DNA from: Bacteroidota bacterium
GTDB lineage: Bacteria; Bacteroidota; Bacteroidia; NS11-12g; UBA9320
NCBI GenBank assembly: GCA_947499775.1
Contig: CANMPY010000011.1
Location: 1 to 15,634, forward strand
Reading direction: 5' to 3'
DNA length: 15,634 nucleotides
Under the pieces are notes generated by a model that saw nothing but the letters and a program-made list of their open reading frames with translations, did not search any database and was not told the origin of the DNA. Of this stretch, positions 1 to 6,791 are shown one piece after another (within the stretch, counting starts at the first letter, position 1; every line of letters begins with the position of its first letter). Position numbers and translations under genes: made by a program.

Positions 1-915
1 AAACATTTCTTCAGTTTGTGGATCTAAAAATTTCCTAAATTTTTTCCAGGTAGTAAAAGATATAGCAGTTAAGACTTTTCGTTTATGTGAATAGGATAAT
101 TTTTCGGCATCTACTTCGGGATGTTCGAAAAGCACCTCTAACTCCTTGCCTGAAACTGGATCTAATTTAACAATTGCTGATTTATCTCTATTTATGTTTG
201 AGTTTGCATATAAATTTAGGTTATCGAAATCAAAAAATAAAGGACTTGCTGATTCTTTAAAATTTGTAGTTAATACTGCACGAAATGTATCGGCTTCTGT
301 TTCTCTATAAAGCAAGCTCGAATTGGTTCCATCTGTTGTTACTGCAATTCTTAATTTTCCGGAATGATCGGTAACCCACCCAGTAATGTTTCCAGGGTTT
401 TGTGCTATTTTAATAAGCTCTCCCGTATTTATATTTATACGATAAACATCAAAAATTTCCTTATTGTCTTTGTTTAATTGTATGATCATTTGGTCGTCAT
501 TATCTTCCAAAACGTCAACAAAATCAGCTTTCACTCCTTCGAACGGCGTCAAATCTTTTAAATTTGATCCATCTGCATTAACGGCAAATAAATGGAAATT
601 TTCATCGCCCGCTTGGTCTTTAAGGTAAACAATCCTCGAACCCGATTTCCAAAAATATCCGTTTAAATCTCTATCTGTAACATTTGTGATTCGAGTAGCT
701 TTGCTCTCATTAATGGGCCTTACAAAAATATTCATCCTTTTTTTATAGGGTCCTAAATAGGATATGTATTTGCCATCGGGCGAAATTTGGTACCCGTTTT
801 TTTCTGGGTTTTTAAAAAAATCTTTTAGGGGGATTGGCTTTTGGCCAAGGGCCGAAAGGCCAAATAGTAAAATACTCAAAATAAGGGTTGATAGTTTGTT
901 AAATTGAAAAAACAT
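1..915 (-). CDS. S9 family peptidase (prolyl oligopeptidase/acylaminoacyl-peptidase type), N-terminal part
   Basis: This frame is open from an ATG at 915-913 to the left edge: 305 codons, with the 3' end missing. Residues 1-24 form a signal peptide: a short polar start, a hydrophobic core (LILSILLFGLSALG) and a likely cut before Gln25. Exported function is therefore expected. The rest reads as the beta-propeller domain of an S9 serine peptidase. It has the family opening (DFFKNPEKNGYQISPDGKY), then IFVRPI, a WKSGSRIVYLKD blade and a DENFHLFAVNADG blade, which is the usual arrangement ahead of an alpha/beta-hydrolase domain. Family members are roughly 600-700 residues long, so the Ser-Asp-His catalytic half should lie beyond the window; none of it is visible. 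Such enzymes cleave peptides in the periplasm or at the cell surface, and the substrate cannot be told from here. It is separated from the upstream lipoprotein gene by 117 nt containing two hairpins. Family assignment is firm; the exact subfamily is open. Confidence 0.88.
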   Translation of the reverse strand, partial: MFFQFNKLSTLILSILLFGLSALGQKPIPLKDFFKNPEKNGYQISPDGKYISYLGPYKKRMNIFVRPINESKATRITNVTDRDLNGYFWKSGSRIVYLKDQAGDENFHLFAVNADGSNLKDLTPFEGVKADFVDVLEDNDDQMIIQLNKDNKEIFDVYRININTGELIKIAQNPGNITGWVTDHSGKLRIAVTTDGTNSSLLYRETEADTFRAVLTTNFKESASPLFFDFDNLNLYANSNINRDKSAIVKLDPVSGKELEVLFEHPEVDAEKLSYSHKRKVLTAISFTTWKKFRKFLDPQTEEMF

Positions 916-927
916 TTTGCAAATTAA

Positions 928-952
928 AAGCCATTTTCAGTTGAAATGGCTT
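928..952 (-). promoter_or_regulatory. Hairpin in the leader of the S9 peptidase gene (terminator or attenuator)
   Basis: Read on the minus strand there is a perfect 9-bp stem, AAGCCATTT / AAATGGCTT, with a 7-nt loop, followed by TTAATTT. It ends only 12 nt before the S9 start codon. It could act as a weak intrinsic terminator or an attenuator. A second copy of the right arm (AAAATGGCT) lies upstream at 1011-1019 and could pair with the left arm instead. A role is inferred from structure only. Confidence 0.4.
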
Positions 953-982
953 AATACGGATAAAAAGAAATAATTATTAGAC

Positions 983-1014
983 AAAAATTAGCCCTATCGT
1001 TTTTAAATAGAGCC
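983..1014 (-). terminator. Probable intrinsic terminator after the lipoprotein gene
   Basis: On the minus strand, 18 nt after the lipoprotein stop codon, GGCTCTAT (1014-1007) can pair with ATAGGGCT (997-990) over 8 bp, two of them G-U. The loop is 9 nt and AATTTTTG follows. A stem followed directly by a U-run, just past a gene end, fits a rho-independent terminator, although the stem is modest. Confidence 0.45.
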
Positions 1015-1032
1015 ATTTTTATTTAGTGTTGA

Positions 1033-1503
1033 TTAATGCGCCAATGTAATCGTTATTCCATACACATTTCCGCTTGCAGTTAACGTATAACGGAGAACCA
1101 TTTTTGTGCCAGTTAATTCCAAAATAGGATAATTTGCGCCATTCCACGTTAATGTTTTTTCGGCATTGGTAAATATCCATGCCCCCTTATAACTTACTTT
1201 TTCGTTGGCATTACACTTTACATTAGTGTACTCAGTTGTTGTAGAATCAGATTTAAACAAATATGTATCATCGTTTTGACAAGGAAGTTTCTGGCTTAGC
1301 AGATCTTTAGAAGCCCCATCTTTACCATCTGTATCTACAGATGTATCGCACACCATTGTGGTTATTTTCCAAACCGAAGCGGTTATCAATTGGGTTTTAG
1401 TACGTGGATCAGGAGTAGGCTCAGCTTCTTTGTCCTTACAATTTACCAAAAACAGAGCACATCCTAAAACTAGAACGGTAATTAGGTAATATATTTTTTT
1501 CAT
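1033..1503 (-). CDS. Lipocalin-like lipoprotein, 156 residues
   Basis: Residues 1-21 form a lipoprotein signal peptide (MKKIYYLITVLVLGCALFLV) ending in a lipobox L-V-N-C with the acylated cysteine at position 22. It is followed by a charged, Pro-rich linker (KDKEAEPTPDP) typical of Bacteroidota surface or outer-membrane lipoproteins. The mature part, about 120 residues, opens with a short helix and a strand containing VWKITTM. It continues with short predicted strands (YLFKSD, YKGAWIF, LTWNG, YPILELTGTKMVLRYTL), the pattern of the small lipocalin-like domains common in this phylum (LxxKWKLT...W...L...M). No catalytic residues are apparent; such proteins are thought to bind small hydrophobic ligands or to play structural roles. 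The ATG at 1503-1501 is clear. The gene sits 51 nt downstream of the omega-amidase gene and has a hairpin after its end. The family is a fold-level judgement and the ligand is unknown. Confidence 0.75.
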   Translation of the reverse strand: MKKIYYLITVLVLGCALFLVNCKDKEAEPTPDPRTKTQLITASVWKITTMVCDTSVDTDGKDGASKDLLSQKLPCQNDDTYLFKSDSTTTEYTNVKCNANEKVSYKGAWIFTNAEKTLTWNGANYPILELTGTKMVLRYTLTASGNVYGITITLAH

Positions 1504-1540
1504 ACTGATTTATTTTTGTGCAATTTAATTATTTATTCGA

Positions 1541-1553
1541 AAGCGAAACGCTT
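1541..1553 (-). terminator. Weak hairpin after the omega-amidase gene
   Basis: Read on the minus strand, AAGCG-TTT-CGCTT forms a 5-bp stem 1 nt after the amidase stop codon, followed by A/T-rich sequence without a real U-run. It may slow or partly end transcription before the lipoprotein gene. The evidence is thin. Confidence 0.22.
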
Positions 1554-1554
1554 G

Positions 1555-2355
1555 CTATTTATTTATTTTAAAGTCATCGCTATCTTTCCAAAATGGAATT
1601 TTAAGCTTCAGTTCGTTAAGTTCTTTTTTGTTTAATTTTAGTATTCCATAACCATTATGATTTTGCATTTCTAGAATGCTATTTCCCAAGGGGTCAATGG
1701 CGCAACTCTGCCCTGAATAGTGATAATTGTTCATATCTGTCCCTACCCTATTTACACCAATCACAAAACATTGATTTTCGATAGCACGCGCTGGTAACAA
1801 TTTTTGCCAATGTGATATGCGAATTTCAGGCCAGTTGGCCACAAAAATCATAACATCGGCATCGTTTGTATTTCTACACCATACCGGAAACCTCAAATCG
1901 TAACATATAAATGGATTTATTTTCCATCCTTTATACTCCAATTCTTTTTTCTTTTTTCCAGCAGTGTAGTTTTCATTTTCGCCAGCCAATCCAAAAAGGT
2001 GTTTTTTGTCATAAAATTCAATCTCCCCATTTGGTTTTACAAATACAAATCGATTATAGTATTTCTGTTTTTCTTCAATAATAAGACTTCCACAAATGGC
2101 CATTTCCATTTCTGATGCTATTTCTATCATCCATTCTAATGTGGCTCCATTCATAGTTTCGGCAAAGGGTTCTGGGTTCATGGTAAAGCCTGTTGTAAAC
2201 ATTTCGGGCAATACAATTAAATCAATAACCGGATGCTCATCTTTCAATTTTTCAATGGTTAATGATAAATGATAAATATTATCTTCTTTATTCTCCCAAA
2301 GGGTATCGGGCTGAATAAGTGCAACATTTAATTCATCTGAATGTATACTTTTCAT
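1555..2355 (-). CDS. yafV: Omega-amidase (YafV/Nit2-type carbon-nitrogen hydrolase)
   Basis: This is a 266-residue member of the nitrilase superfamily. The catalytic triad is visible: Glu51 in LPEMF, Lys117 in YDKKHLF and Cys151 in ICYDLRFPVW. The flanking signatures (TTGFTM after the Glu, FPVWCRN after the Cys, ANWP, then LLPARAIENQCFVIGVNRVG) are those of the YafV/Nit2 branch, which hydrolyses alpha-ketoglutaramate and alpha-ketosuccinamate to 2-oxoglutarate or oxaloacetate plus ammonia. The length matches that branch (about 255-275), and there is no signal peptide, so it is cytosolic. The start is an ATG at 2355-2353. It lies 102 nt downstream of a YbdL-type transaminase. These transaminases can use glutamine as amino donor and yield exactly the keto-amide this enzyme clears, so the neighbours support each other's assignment. 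No promoter is evident in the gap, so co-transcription is likely. Substrate is inferred from family and context. Confidence 0.88.
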   Translation of the reverse strand: MKSIHSDELNVALIQPDTLWENKEDNIYHLSLTIEKLKDEHPVIDLIVLPEMFTTGFTMNPEPFAETMNGATLEWMIEIASEMEMAICGSLIIEEKQKYYNRFVFVKPNGEIEFYDKKHLFGLAGENENYTAGKKKKELEYKGWKINPFICYDLRFPVWCRNTNDADVMIFVANWPEIRISHWQKLLPARAIENQCFVIGVNRVGTDMNNYHYSGQSCAIDPLGNSILEMQNHNGYGILKLNKKELNELKLKIPFWKDSDDFKINK

Positions 2356-2457
2356 TACGTTGGTTGGAATGGCAATTGGTTAATTGGTAAAATGATGGAT
2401 TGGTTATGAGGGGACTAGTGGAATGGTTTTATTATTTGCTATTCGCTGGATTTGTGT
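2356..2457 (-). repeat. A/C-rich intergenic leader with short degenerate repeats
   Basis: The gap between the transaminase stop and the amidase ATG holds no gene and no terminator that I can see. On the transcribed strand much of it is A/C-rich and poor in G. It has a tandem 8-bp unit (ACCAATTA ACCAATTG, minus strand, about 2388-2373) and degenerate relatives on both sides (AACCAATCC, ATTCCAACCAAC). Such a leader would be largely unstructured. Its function, if any, is unknown. Confidence 0.4.
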
Positions 2458-3600
2458 TTAAAGTGATTTTAATATTTCCGCTGCTTTTTCTAATGTTTTA
2501 TCTTGTTTGGCAAAACAAATCCGTAATAATTTATGGTCTTTTTTATCATGGTAAAACGAAGATAATGGAATCATTGCAATTTTATAGTCCTTTGTTAATC
2601 GCTTTGCGAGGTCATAATCACATTCGGTTGAATACCTTGAGTAATCAAGCAACTGAAAATAGGACCCTTTTGATGGAAGCACTTTAAATTTAGATGATTC
2701 AAGTAGATGGGACATTTTATCGCGCTTGCCTTGATAAAAAGTAGACACTTGGGTATAGGTTTGAGAATTTTGAAGCATGGTATTAAATGCCCATTGAGCA
2801 GGTGCAAATGAACAAAATGCATTATATTGATATACTTTTCTAAATTCTTTCATCAAAGGTTCGGGAGCCAGTACATAACCTGTTTTCCAACCCGTTACAT
2901 GATAGGTTTTGCCAAATGATGAAATGATAAAACTTCTTTCGGCCAATTCATTATGCAATGCAACACTCTGATGAGATAACCCATCAAAGATAATATGTTC
3001 GTACACTTCGTCACTTAAAATAACAATATTAGTGTCGCGGGTAAGCATTGCCAATTGCTCCAAATCACCTGCATTAATAACAGAAGTTCCCGGGTTTTGA
3101 GGCGAATTAATTATCAAAACCTTTGTTTTAGCTGTAATTAGTGATTTTATTTCATCCCAATTAATATTAAAATCAGGGTACTTTAAACTGCTAAAAACCG
3201 GAATCCCGCCGCACAATTCTATGGCGGGCACGTAACAATCGTAAGCTGGCTCAATCACAATAACCTCATCTCCAGGATTTACAAGTGCTGTAATGGCCGT
3301 AAATAATGCCATTGTTGCTCCCGGCACAACCGTTATTTCGGTTTCTGGATTATAAATTTTCCCATATAAATTTTGAGTTTTAGCGGCAATCGTTTCCCGT
3401 AATTGTATAATACCAGGCATTGGGGCATATTGATTATGACCATCGCTCATTGCTTTAGTTAACGCTTCGCGCAATAAAGGCGAACACTCAAAATCAGGGA
3501 ATCCTTGTGAAAGATTCACTGCGTCGAATTGCTTGGCCAATGCACTCATTTCTGCAAAAATGGTTACACCAGTATTAGGAAGTTTTGATTTAATGTTCAA
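2458..3600 (-). CDS. ybdL: Methionine/glutamine-type aminotransferase (YbdL family, PLP-dependent)
   Basis: This is a 380-residue fold-type I aminotransferase. Visible landmarks are the N-terminal SKLPNTGVTIF..MSALA and NLSQGFPDF, which mark the YbdL/kynurenine aminotransferase/glutamine transaminase K group. Also visible are Asn169 in SPQNPGT, Asp197 and Tyr200 in SDEVYEH, the PLP Schiff-base Lys231 in SSFGKTYHVTGWK, and the substrate-carboxylate Arg at about 360 (LLRICFAK). Known relatives transaminate methionine and aromatic amino acids with keto acids, or run in reverse with glutamine to re-aminate the methionine-salvage keto acid. The start is TTG at 3600-3598. An in-frame TAA lies five codons upstream, no ATG occurs before Met18, and the family-conserved SKLP segment requires a start ahead of it. 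It heads a likely two-gene unit with the omega-amidase, behind a -7 element at 3639-3646. No signal peptide, so it is cytosolic. Confidence 0.9.
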   Translation of the reverse strand: MNIKSKLPNTGVTIFAEMSALAKQFDAVNLSQGFPDFECSPLLREALTKAMSDGHNQYAPMPGIIQLRETIAAKTQNLYGKIYNPETEITVVPGATMALFTAITALVNPGDEVIVIEPAYDCYVPAIELCGGIPVFSSLKYPDFNINWDEIKSLITAKTKVLIINSPQNPGTSVINAGDLEQLAMLTRDTNIVILSDEVYEHIIFDGLSHQSVALHNELAERSFIISSFGKTYHVTGWKTGYVLAPEPLMKEFRKVYQYNAFCSFAPAQWAFNTMLQNSQTYTQVSTFYQGKRDKMSHLLESSKFKVLPSKGSYFQLLDYSRYSTECDYDLAKRLTKDYKIAMIPLSSFYHDKKDHKLLRICFAKQDKTLEKAAEILKSL

Positions 3601-3638
3601 GTTTAATTTAGGTTAGTACTGATTAGATTATTATGTTC

Positions 3639-3646
3639 CAAATCTA
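3639..3646 (-). promoter_or_regulatory. Bacteroidota-type -7 promoter element before the transaminase gene
   Basis: The minus strand reads TAGATTTG, a perfect TAnnTTTG match, ending 38 nt before the TTG start and placed just after the strong terminator of the upstream gene. That is where a new promoter is needed. I do not see a good TTTG -33 box at the usual spacing, so only the -7 half is supported. Confidence 0.5.
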
Positions 3647-3682
3647 ATAAATAATTACAGCTTGCGTTACTATCGAAATATC

Positions 3683-3720
3683 AAAAAAAAAGCCCCGAAA
3701 ATAAATCGGGGCTTTTTTTT
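3683..3720 (-). terminator. Strong rho-independent terminator, structurally bidirectional
   Basis: A perfect stem, GCCCCGA / TCGGGGC, has a 7-nt A/T loop and is flanked by runs of A on one side and T on the other, so it is terminator-shaped on both strands. On the minus strand it follows the 974-residue repeat protein so closely that the gene's TAA stop supplies the first bases of the structure. No plus-strand gene needs it. Confidence 0.95.
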
Positions 3721-6643
3721 ATTGTTTATCTATCGAAATTTTCCTTGTCAATATTGCGTCTTGCGTACGCACTTGAATGCTATATAAGCCCGAAGCATAA
3801 TTGGAAAAATCCATTTTATTTATGCCATGTTCCAAAATCCCGGTTTGCAGTATTTGTCCCGTTATGTTTGTTAATGTATAATGTGAAGTTCCTTTTAATA
3901 ATTCAAGTGTAACAAATCCATTGGACGGATTTGGAAACACTTTCAACATTTCCGAATTTATATCAGCTTTTGAGATGCCCGACGGCACACAATATACTTT
4001 TAGATAGTTGCAGAATGTTGTATCGCATTTATTGCAACTATCCTTAACCTTTACACAAATACTATAGGTTCCATTTTTTGTAACCGCATAATTCATATAA
4101 TAATTGGTTCCAACATTAGTTCCATTAACCATCCACTGATAGGAATAACACGATTGTGTACCCTTTAATGATATGTATCCATTTACAGAATAATTTTTAA
4201 TATTGGTGATACATGTATCTTTGGTAATAAAATAAGGGCTTCTACTTTTCCAATTGCATCCACTGCTTACACAGGTAATATTTCGTGTACTACAAAACGT
4301 AGTATCGCAATTGTTGCAGGTATCCGTTACCTTCATACACACAACATACGTCCCATTTTTGGTAATTGGGTAGCTTAACATACGGGCGGTTGAAACTTTT
4401 GTACCATTTACGGTCCATTGGTATTTAAAACATGTGTTTTTACTGTAATTAAATCCGGTATATCCATTTACTGAATATTTATTTTTCTTACCAGTACAGC
4501 TGTCCCATGTTGAAAAATAGGGCGCTCTGCTTTTCCAATTACACCCGCTCGATTTCACACATGTAAACGTTCGTGTAGCACAATAGGTGGTATCGCAATT
4601 ATTGCAGGTATCGGTTACTTTCACACACACATTATAAGTTCCATTAGCCGTAATTGGAAAATTCATGGCGTATCCTGTTCCTGCTTTAGTGCTATTTACT
4701 GTCCATTGGTATTTAAAACATGATCGATATGGCCAATTGGTAAAATACACATAGGCATTTATTGAATATTTATTTTTCACTCCCGAGCAACTATCCCAAT
4801 ACCCATTGGCAGTGGTTCTACTTTTCCAGTTACACTTTGTACTTGTGCCTATACACGAAATATATCGTGTAGCACAAAAGGTAGTATCACAATTATTACA
4901 GGTATCGGTTACTTTCATACACACTACATAATACCCATTAGTGGTAACCGAATAATTTAACATTCTTGAAGTTGATACAACTTTACTATTTACAGTCCAT
5001 TGATATTTAAAGCAACTCGCATTGGTATACCCAAAATAGACATAACCATTTACTGAATAATTCTTGGTTTTAAGATTACAACTATCCCCTGTTTTAAAAT
5101 AAGGTTTACGACTGTTCCAATTACATTTACTTCCGCTAACACATGTTATAGTTCGTGTGCTGCAAAAAGTAGTATCACATTTCGAGCATGTATCGGTTAC
5201 TTTCATACACACAACATATGTTCCATTTTTAGTTATAGGGTAAGTAAGCATTCGCGAAGTTGAAACCACTGTATTATTTACCATCCATTTATATTTAAAA
5301 CAACCAGCTTTGCTATAATTAAATCCTACATAACCATTTACCGAATATTTGTTCTTTTTGCCAGCGCAGCTATCCCATGCCGAAAAATAAGGGTTACGGC
5401 TTTTCCAATTGCATCCTGTATTAGTGCTAACGCATGTAACGGTTCGTGTAGTGCAATAGGTTGTATCACAGTTATTGCAGGTATCGGTTACCTTTACACA
5501 CACTCTATATGTACCATTTGCTTTGATTGGATAAAACAGCGTATTCGTATTTCCAGCTTTAATACTATCCACCATCCATTGGTACTTAAGGCATGATCGA
5601 TAAGGCCAATTGGTAAAATACACATATGCATTTAGTGAATATTTATTCGTTTTGCCAGCGCAGCTATCCCAGTATCCATTTGCGGGGGTTCGGCTTTTCC
5701 AATTACATCCTTTACTTGTTGTTACACAAGTAATAGTACGATATGTAGAATACGTTGTATCGCAATTGTTGCAAGTGTCGGTTACTTTTACAGATATTTT
5801 ATAGCTTCCATTTGCCGTAATTGGATACTTAAAAGTATACGCATTACCTGCATTGGTTCCATTTACCGTCCATTGATATTTGAAGCAAGCTTTAGCATAA
5901 AAATTACAATAACCGTTTAAAAAATATCTGTTTTTTTTGCTGTCGCAACTATCCCAATAATATTGTTTTGCTGAATTGTTTTTCCAATTACACTTTGTTT
6001 TTACACATGTAATGTATTTCGTACCCCTGAATGTAGTATCACAATTATTACATGTATCGGTTACTTTAAGGCTTATATTATAGGTTCCGTTAGCTGTTAC
6101 TTTATAATTCAATACCCTTGATGTGCTAGCATTTGTTCCATTTACTTTCCACTGGTATTTAAAACATCCCATTTTGCTGTAGTTGAACCCAATATAGCCG
6201 TTGACCGAATATGGAAATCCTTTGCCGAAACAGCTGTCCGTAAGCATAATATTATAATACCGATAATACCAATTGCACGTATTTTTAACGCATGTTATAG
6301 TGCGAGTGGCGCAATAAGTAGTATCGCATTTGTTGCACGAATCCAGCACTTTCACGCATATAGTGTATGTACCATTGGCCGTAATTGGATAGCTCAAAAT
6401 ATTAGAGGTACTAGCTGATTTGCCATTAACCGTCCATTGGTAAGTATTGCATGATGCACTTGTTTTAAACGAGATGTAGGCATGAAGTGAATATTTATTG
6501 GTTGTAGTATTACAGCTATCCCAAAAATAGGATGCGGCATTTCGAGCCTTCCAGTTGCATGCAGCTTCTGCCGAGGAACTGCTTTGGCTTATGAATACTA
6601 AAGTACCTATAAAAATTAAGGCTAGTGAGTATATTTTTTTCAT
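3719..6643 (-). CDS. Secreted protein of nine cysteine-rich PKD-like repeats with a T9SS sorting domain
   Basis: 974 residues. Residues 1-28 are a signal peptide (MKKIYSLALIFIGTLVFI, cut near AEAA). Residues 29-889 hold nine tandem repeats of 94-98 residues. Each starts CNW, has DSC near position 16, a core strand like CFKYQWTVNG, then Y(P/S)(I/V)T.NGTY, KVTDTCNNCDTT and a closing ITCV. The YQW..NG...NGTY..V..V.D pattern resembles PKD/Ig-like surface domains, but those usually lack these cysteines; here most repeats carry eight, about 69 in total. Residues 890-974 are a type A T9SS sorting domain (VFPNPSNG, LTNITGQIL, LASGLY-like NYASGLYSIQV), so the product should cross the outer membrane and be anchored or released. 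It has its own -7 element and terminator, so it is probably monocistronic. A CxxC is kept in every repeat. Function is unknown; adhesion, surface layer or metal binding are all possible. Secretion route is secure, domain family less so. Confidence 0.88.
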   Translation of the reverse strand: MKKIYSLALIFIGTLVFISQSSSSAEAACNWKARNAASYFWDSCNTTTNKYSLHAYISFKTSASCNTYQWTVNGKSASTSNILSYPITANGTYTICVKVLDSCNKCDTTYCATRTITCVKNTCNWYYRYYNIMLTDSCFGKGFPYSVNGYIGFNYSKMGCFKYQWKVNGTNASTSRVLNYKVTANGTYNISLKVTDTCNNCDTTFRGTKYITCVKTKCNWKNNSAKQYYWDSCDSKKNRYFLNGYCNFYAKACFKYQWTVNGTNAGNAYTFKYPITANGSYKISVKVTDTCNNCDTTYSTYRTITCVTTSKGCNWKSRTPANGYWDSCAGKTNKYSLNAYVYFTNWPYRSCLKYQWMVDSIKAGNTNTLFYPIKANGTYRVCVKVTDTCNNCDTTYCTTRTVTCVSTNTGCNWKSRNPYFSAWDSCAGKKNKYSVNGYVGFNYSKAGCFKYKWMVNNTVVSTSRMLTYPITKNGTYVVCMKVTDTCSKCDTTFCSTRTITCVSGSKCNWNSRKPYFKTGDSCNLKTKNYSVNGYVYFGYTNASCFKYQWTVNSKVVSTSRMLNYSVTTNGYYVVCMKVTDTCNNCDTTFCATRYISCIGTSTKCNWKSRTTANGYWDSCSGVKNKYSINAYVYFTNWPYRSCFKYQWTVNSTKAGTGYAMNFPITANGTYNVCVKVTDTCNNCDTTYCATRTFTCVKSSGCNWKSRAPYFSTWDSCTGKKNKYSVNGYTGFNYSKNTCFKYQWTVNGTKVSTARMLSYPITKNGTYVVCMKVTDTCNNCDTTFCSTRNITCVSSGCNWKSRSPYFITKDTCITNIKNYSVNGYISLKGTQSCYSYQWMVNGTNVGTNYYMNYAVTKNGTYSICVKVKDSCNKCDTTFCNYLKVYCVPSGISKADINSEMLKVFPNPSNGFVTLELLKGTSHYTLTNITGQILQTGILEHGINKMDFSNYASGLYSIQVRTQDAILTRKISIDKQ
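3977..6559 (-). repeat. Nine tandem ~290-bp coding repeats
   Basis: The repeats encode residues 29-122, 123-217, 218-312, 313-410, 411-506, 507-603, 604-700, 701-795 and 796-889 of the secreted protein. They have diverged unevenly. Repeats 4 and 7 share the insert FTNWPYRSC, repeats 5 and 8 share GKKNKYSVNGY.GFNYSK, and repeats 6 and 9 share KNYSVNGY. This indicates a three-repeat duplication unit. DNA identity is visibly high in places, so the region is prone to recombination and to assembly collapse. Confidence 0.9.
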
Positions 6644-6694
6644 GGATTTGTTTAATAACGAAATAGATGGTTTATATGCGAATTAAGTTGCACG

Positions 6695-6702
6695 CAAATA
6701 TA
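6695..6702 (-). promoter_or_regulatory. Bacteroidota-type -7 promoter element before the repeat-protein gene
   Basis: The minus strand reads TATATTTG, a perfect TAnnTTTG match 51 nt before the ATG at 6643. It lies in the 148-nt gap after the upstream aminotransferase. No clear TTTG -33 box is seen about 20 nt further upstream. The gap otherwise holds no gene and no evident terminator for the aminotransferase. Confidence 0.5.
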
Positions 6703-6791
6703 ATTATTTCATTAAATGATTTACAGCTCTTTGGATTATAAAATATCTGATAACCAATTCACTAAACCACAATATCACCCTAATAAGTCAT

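Noticed and set aside
981..990. TAATTTTTG on the minus strand as a -7 promoter element for the S9 gene
   Set aside because: It has one base too many between TA and TTTG and is better explained as the U-run of the hairpin before it.
2400..2687. A 95-codon plus-strand frame
   Set aside because: It lies opposite the C-terminal part of the transaminase gene and the A/C-rich gap; its hydrophobic look comes from antisense of a coding region, and it has no family features.
3977..6559. Regular spacing of similar DNA blocks, as in a CRISPR array
   Set aside because: The period is about 290 bp, the units are all in frame and encode similar protein repeats; there are no short identical repeats with unique spacers.
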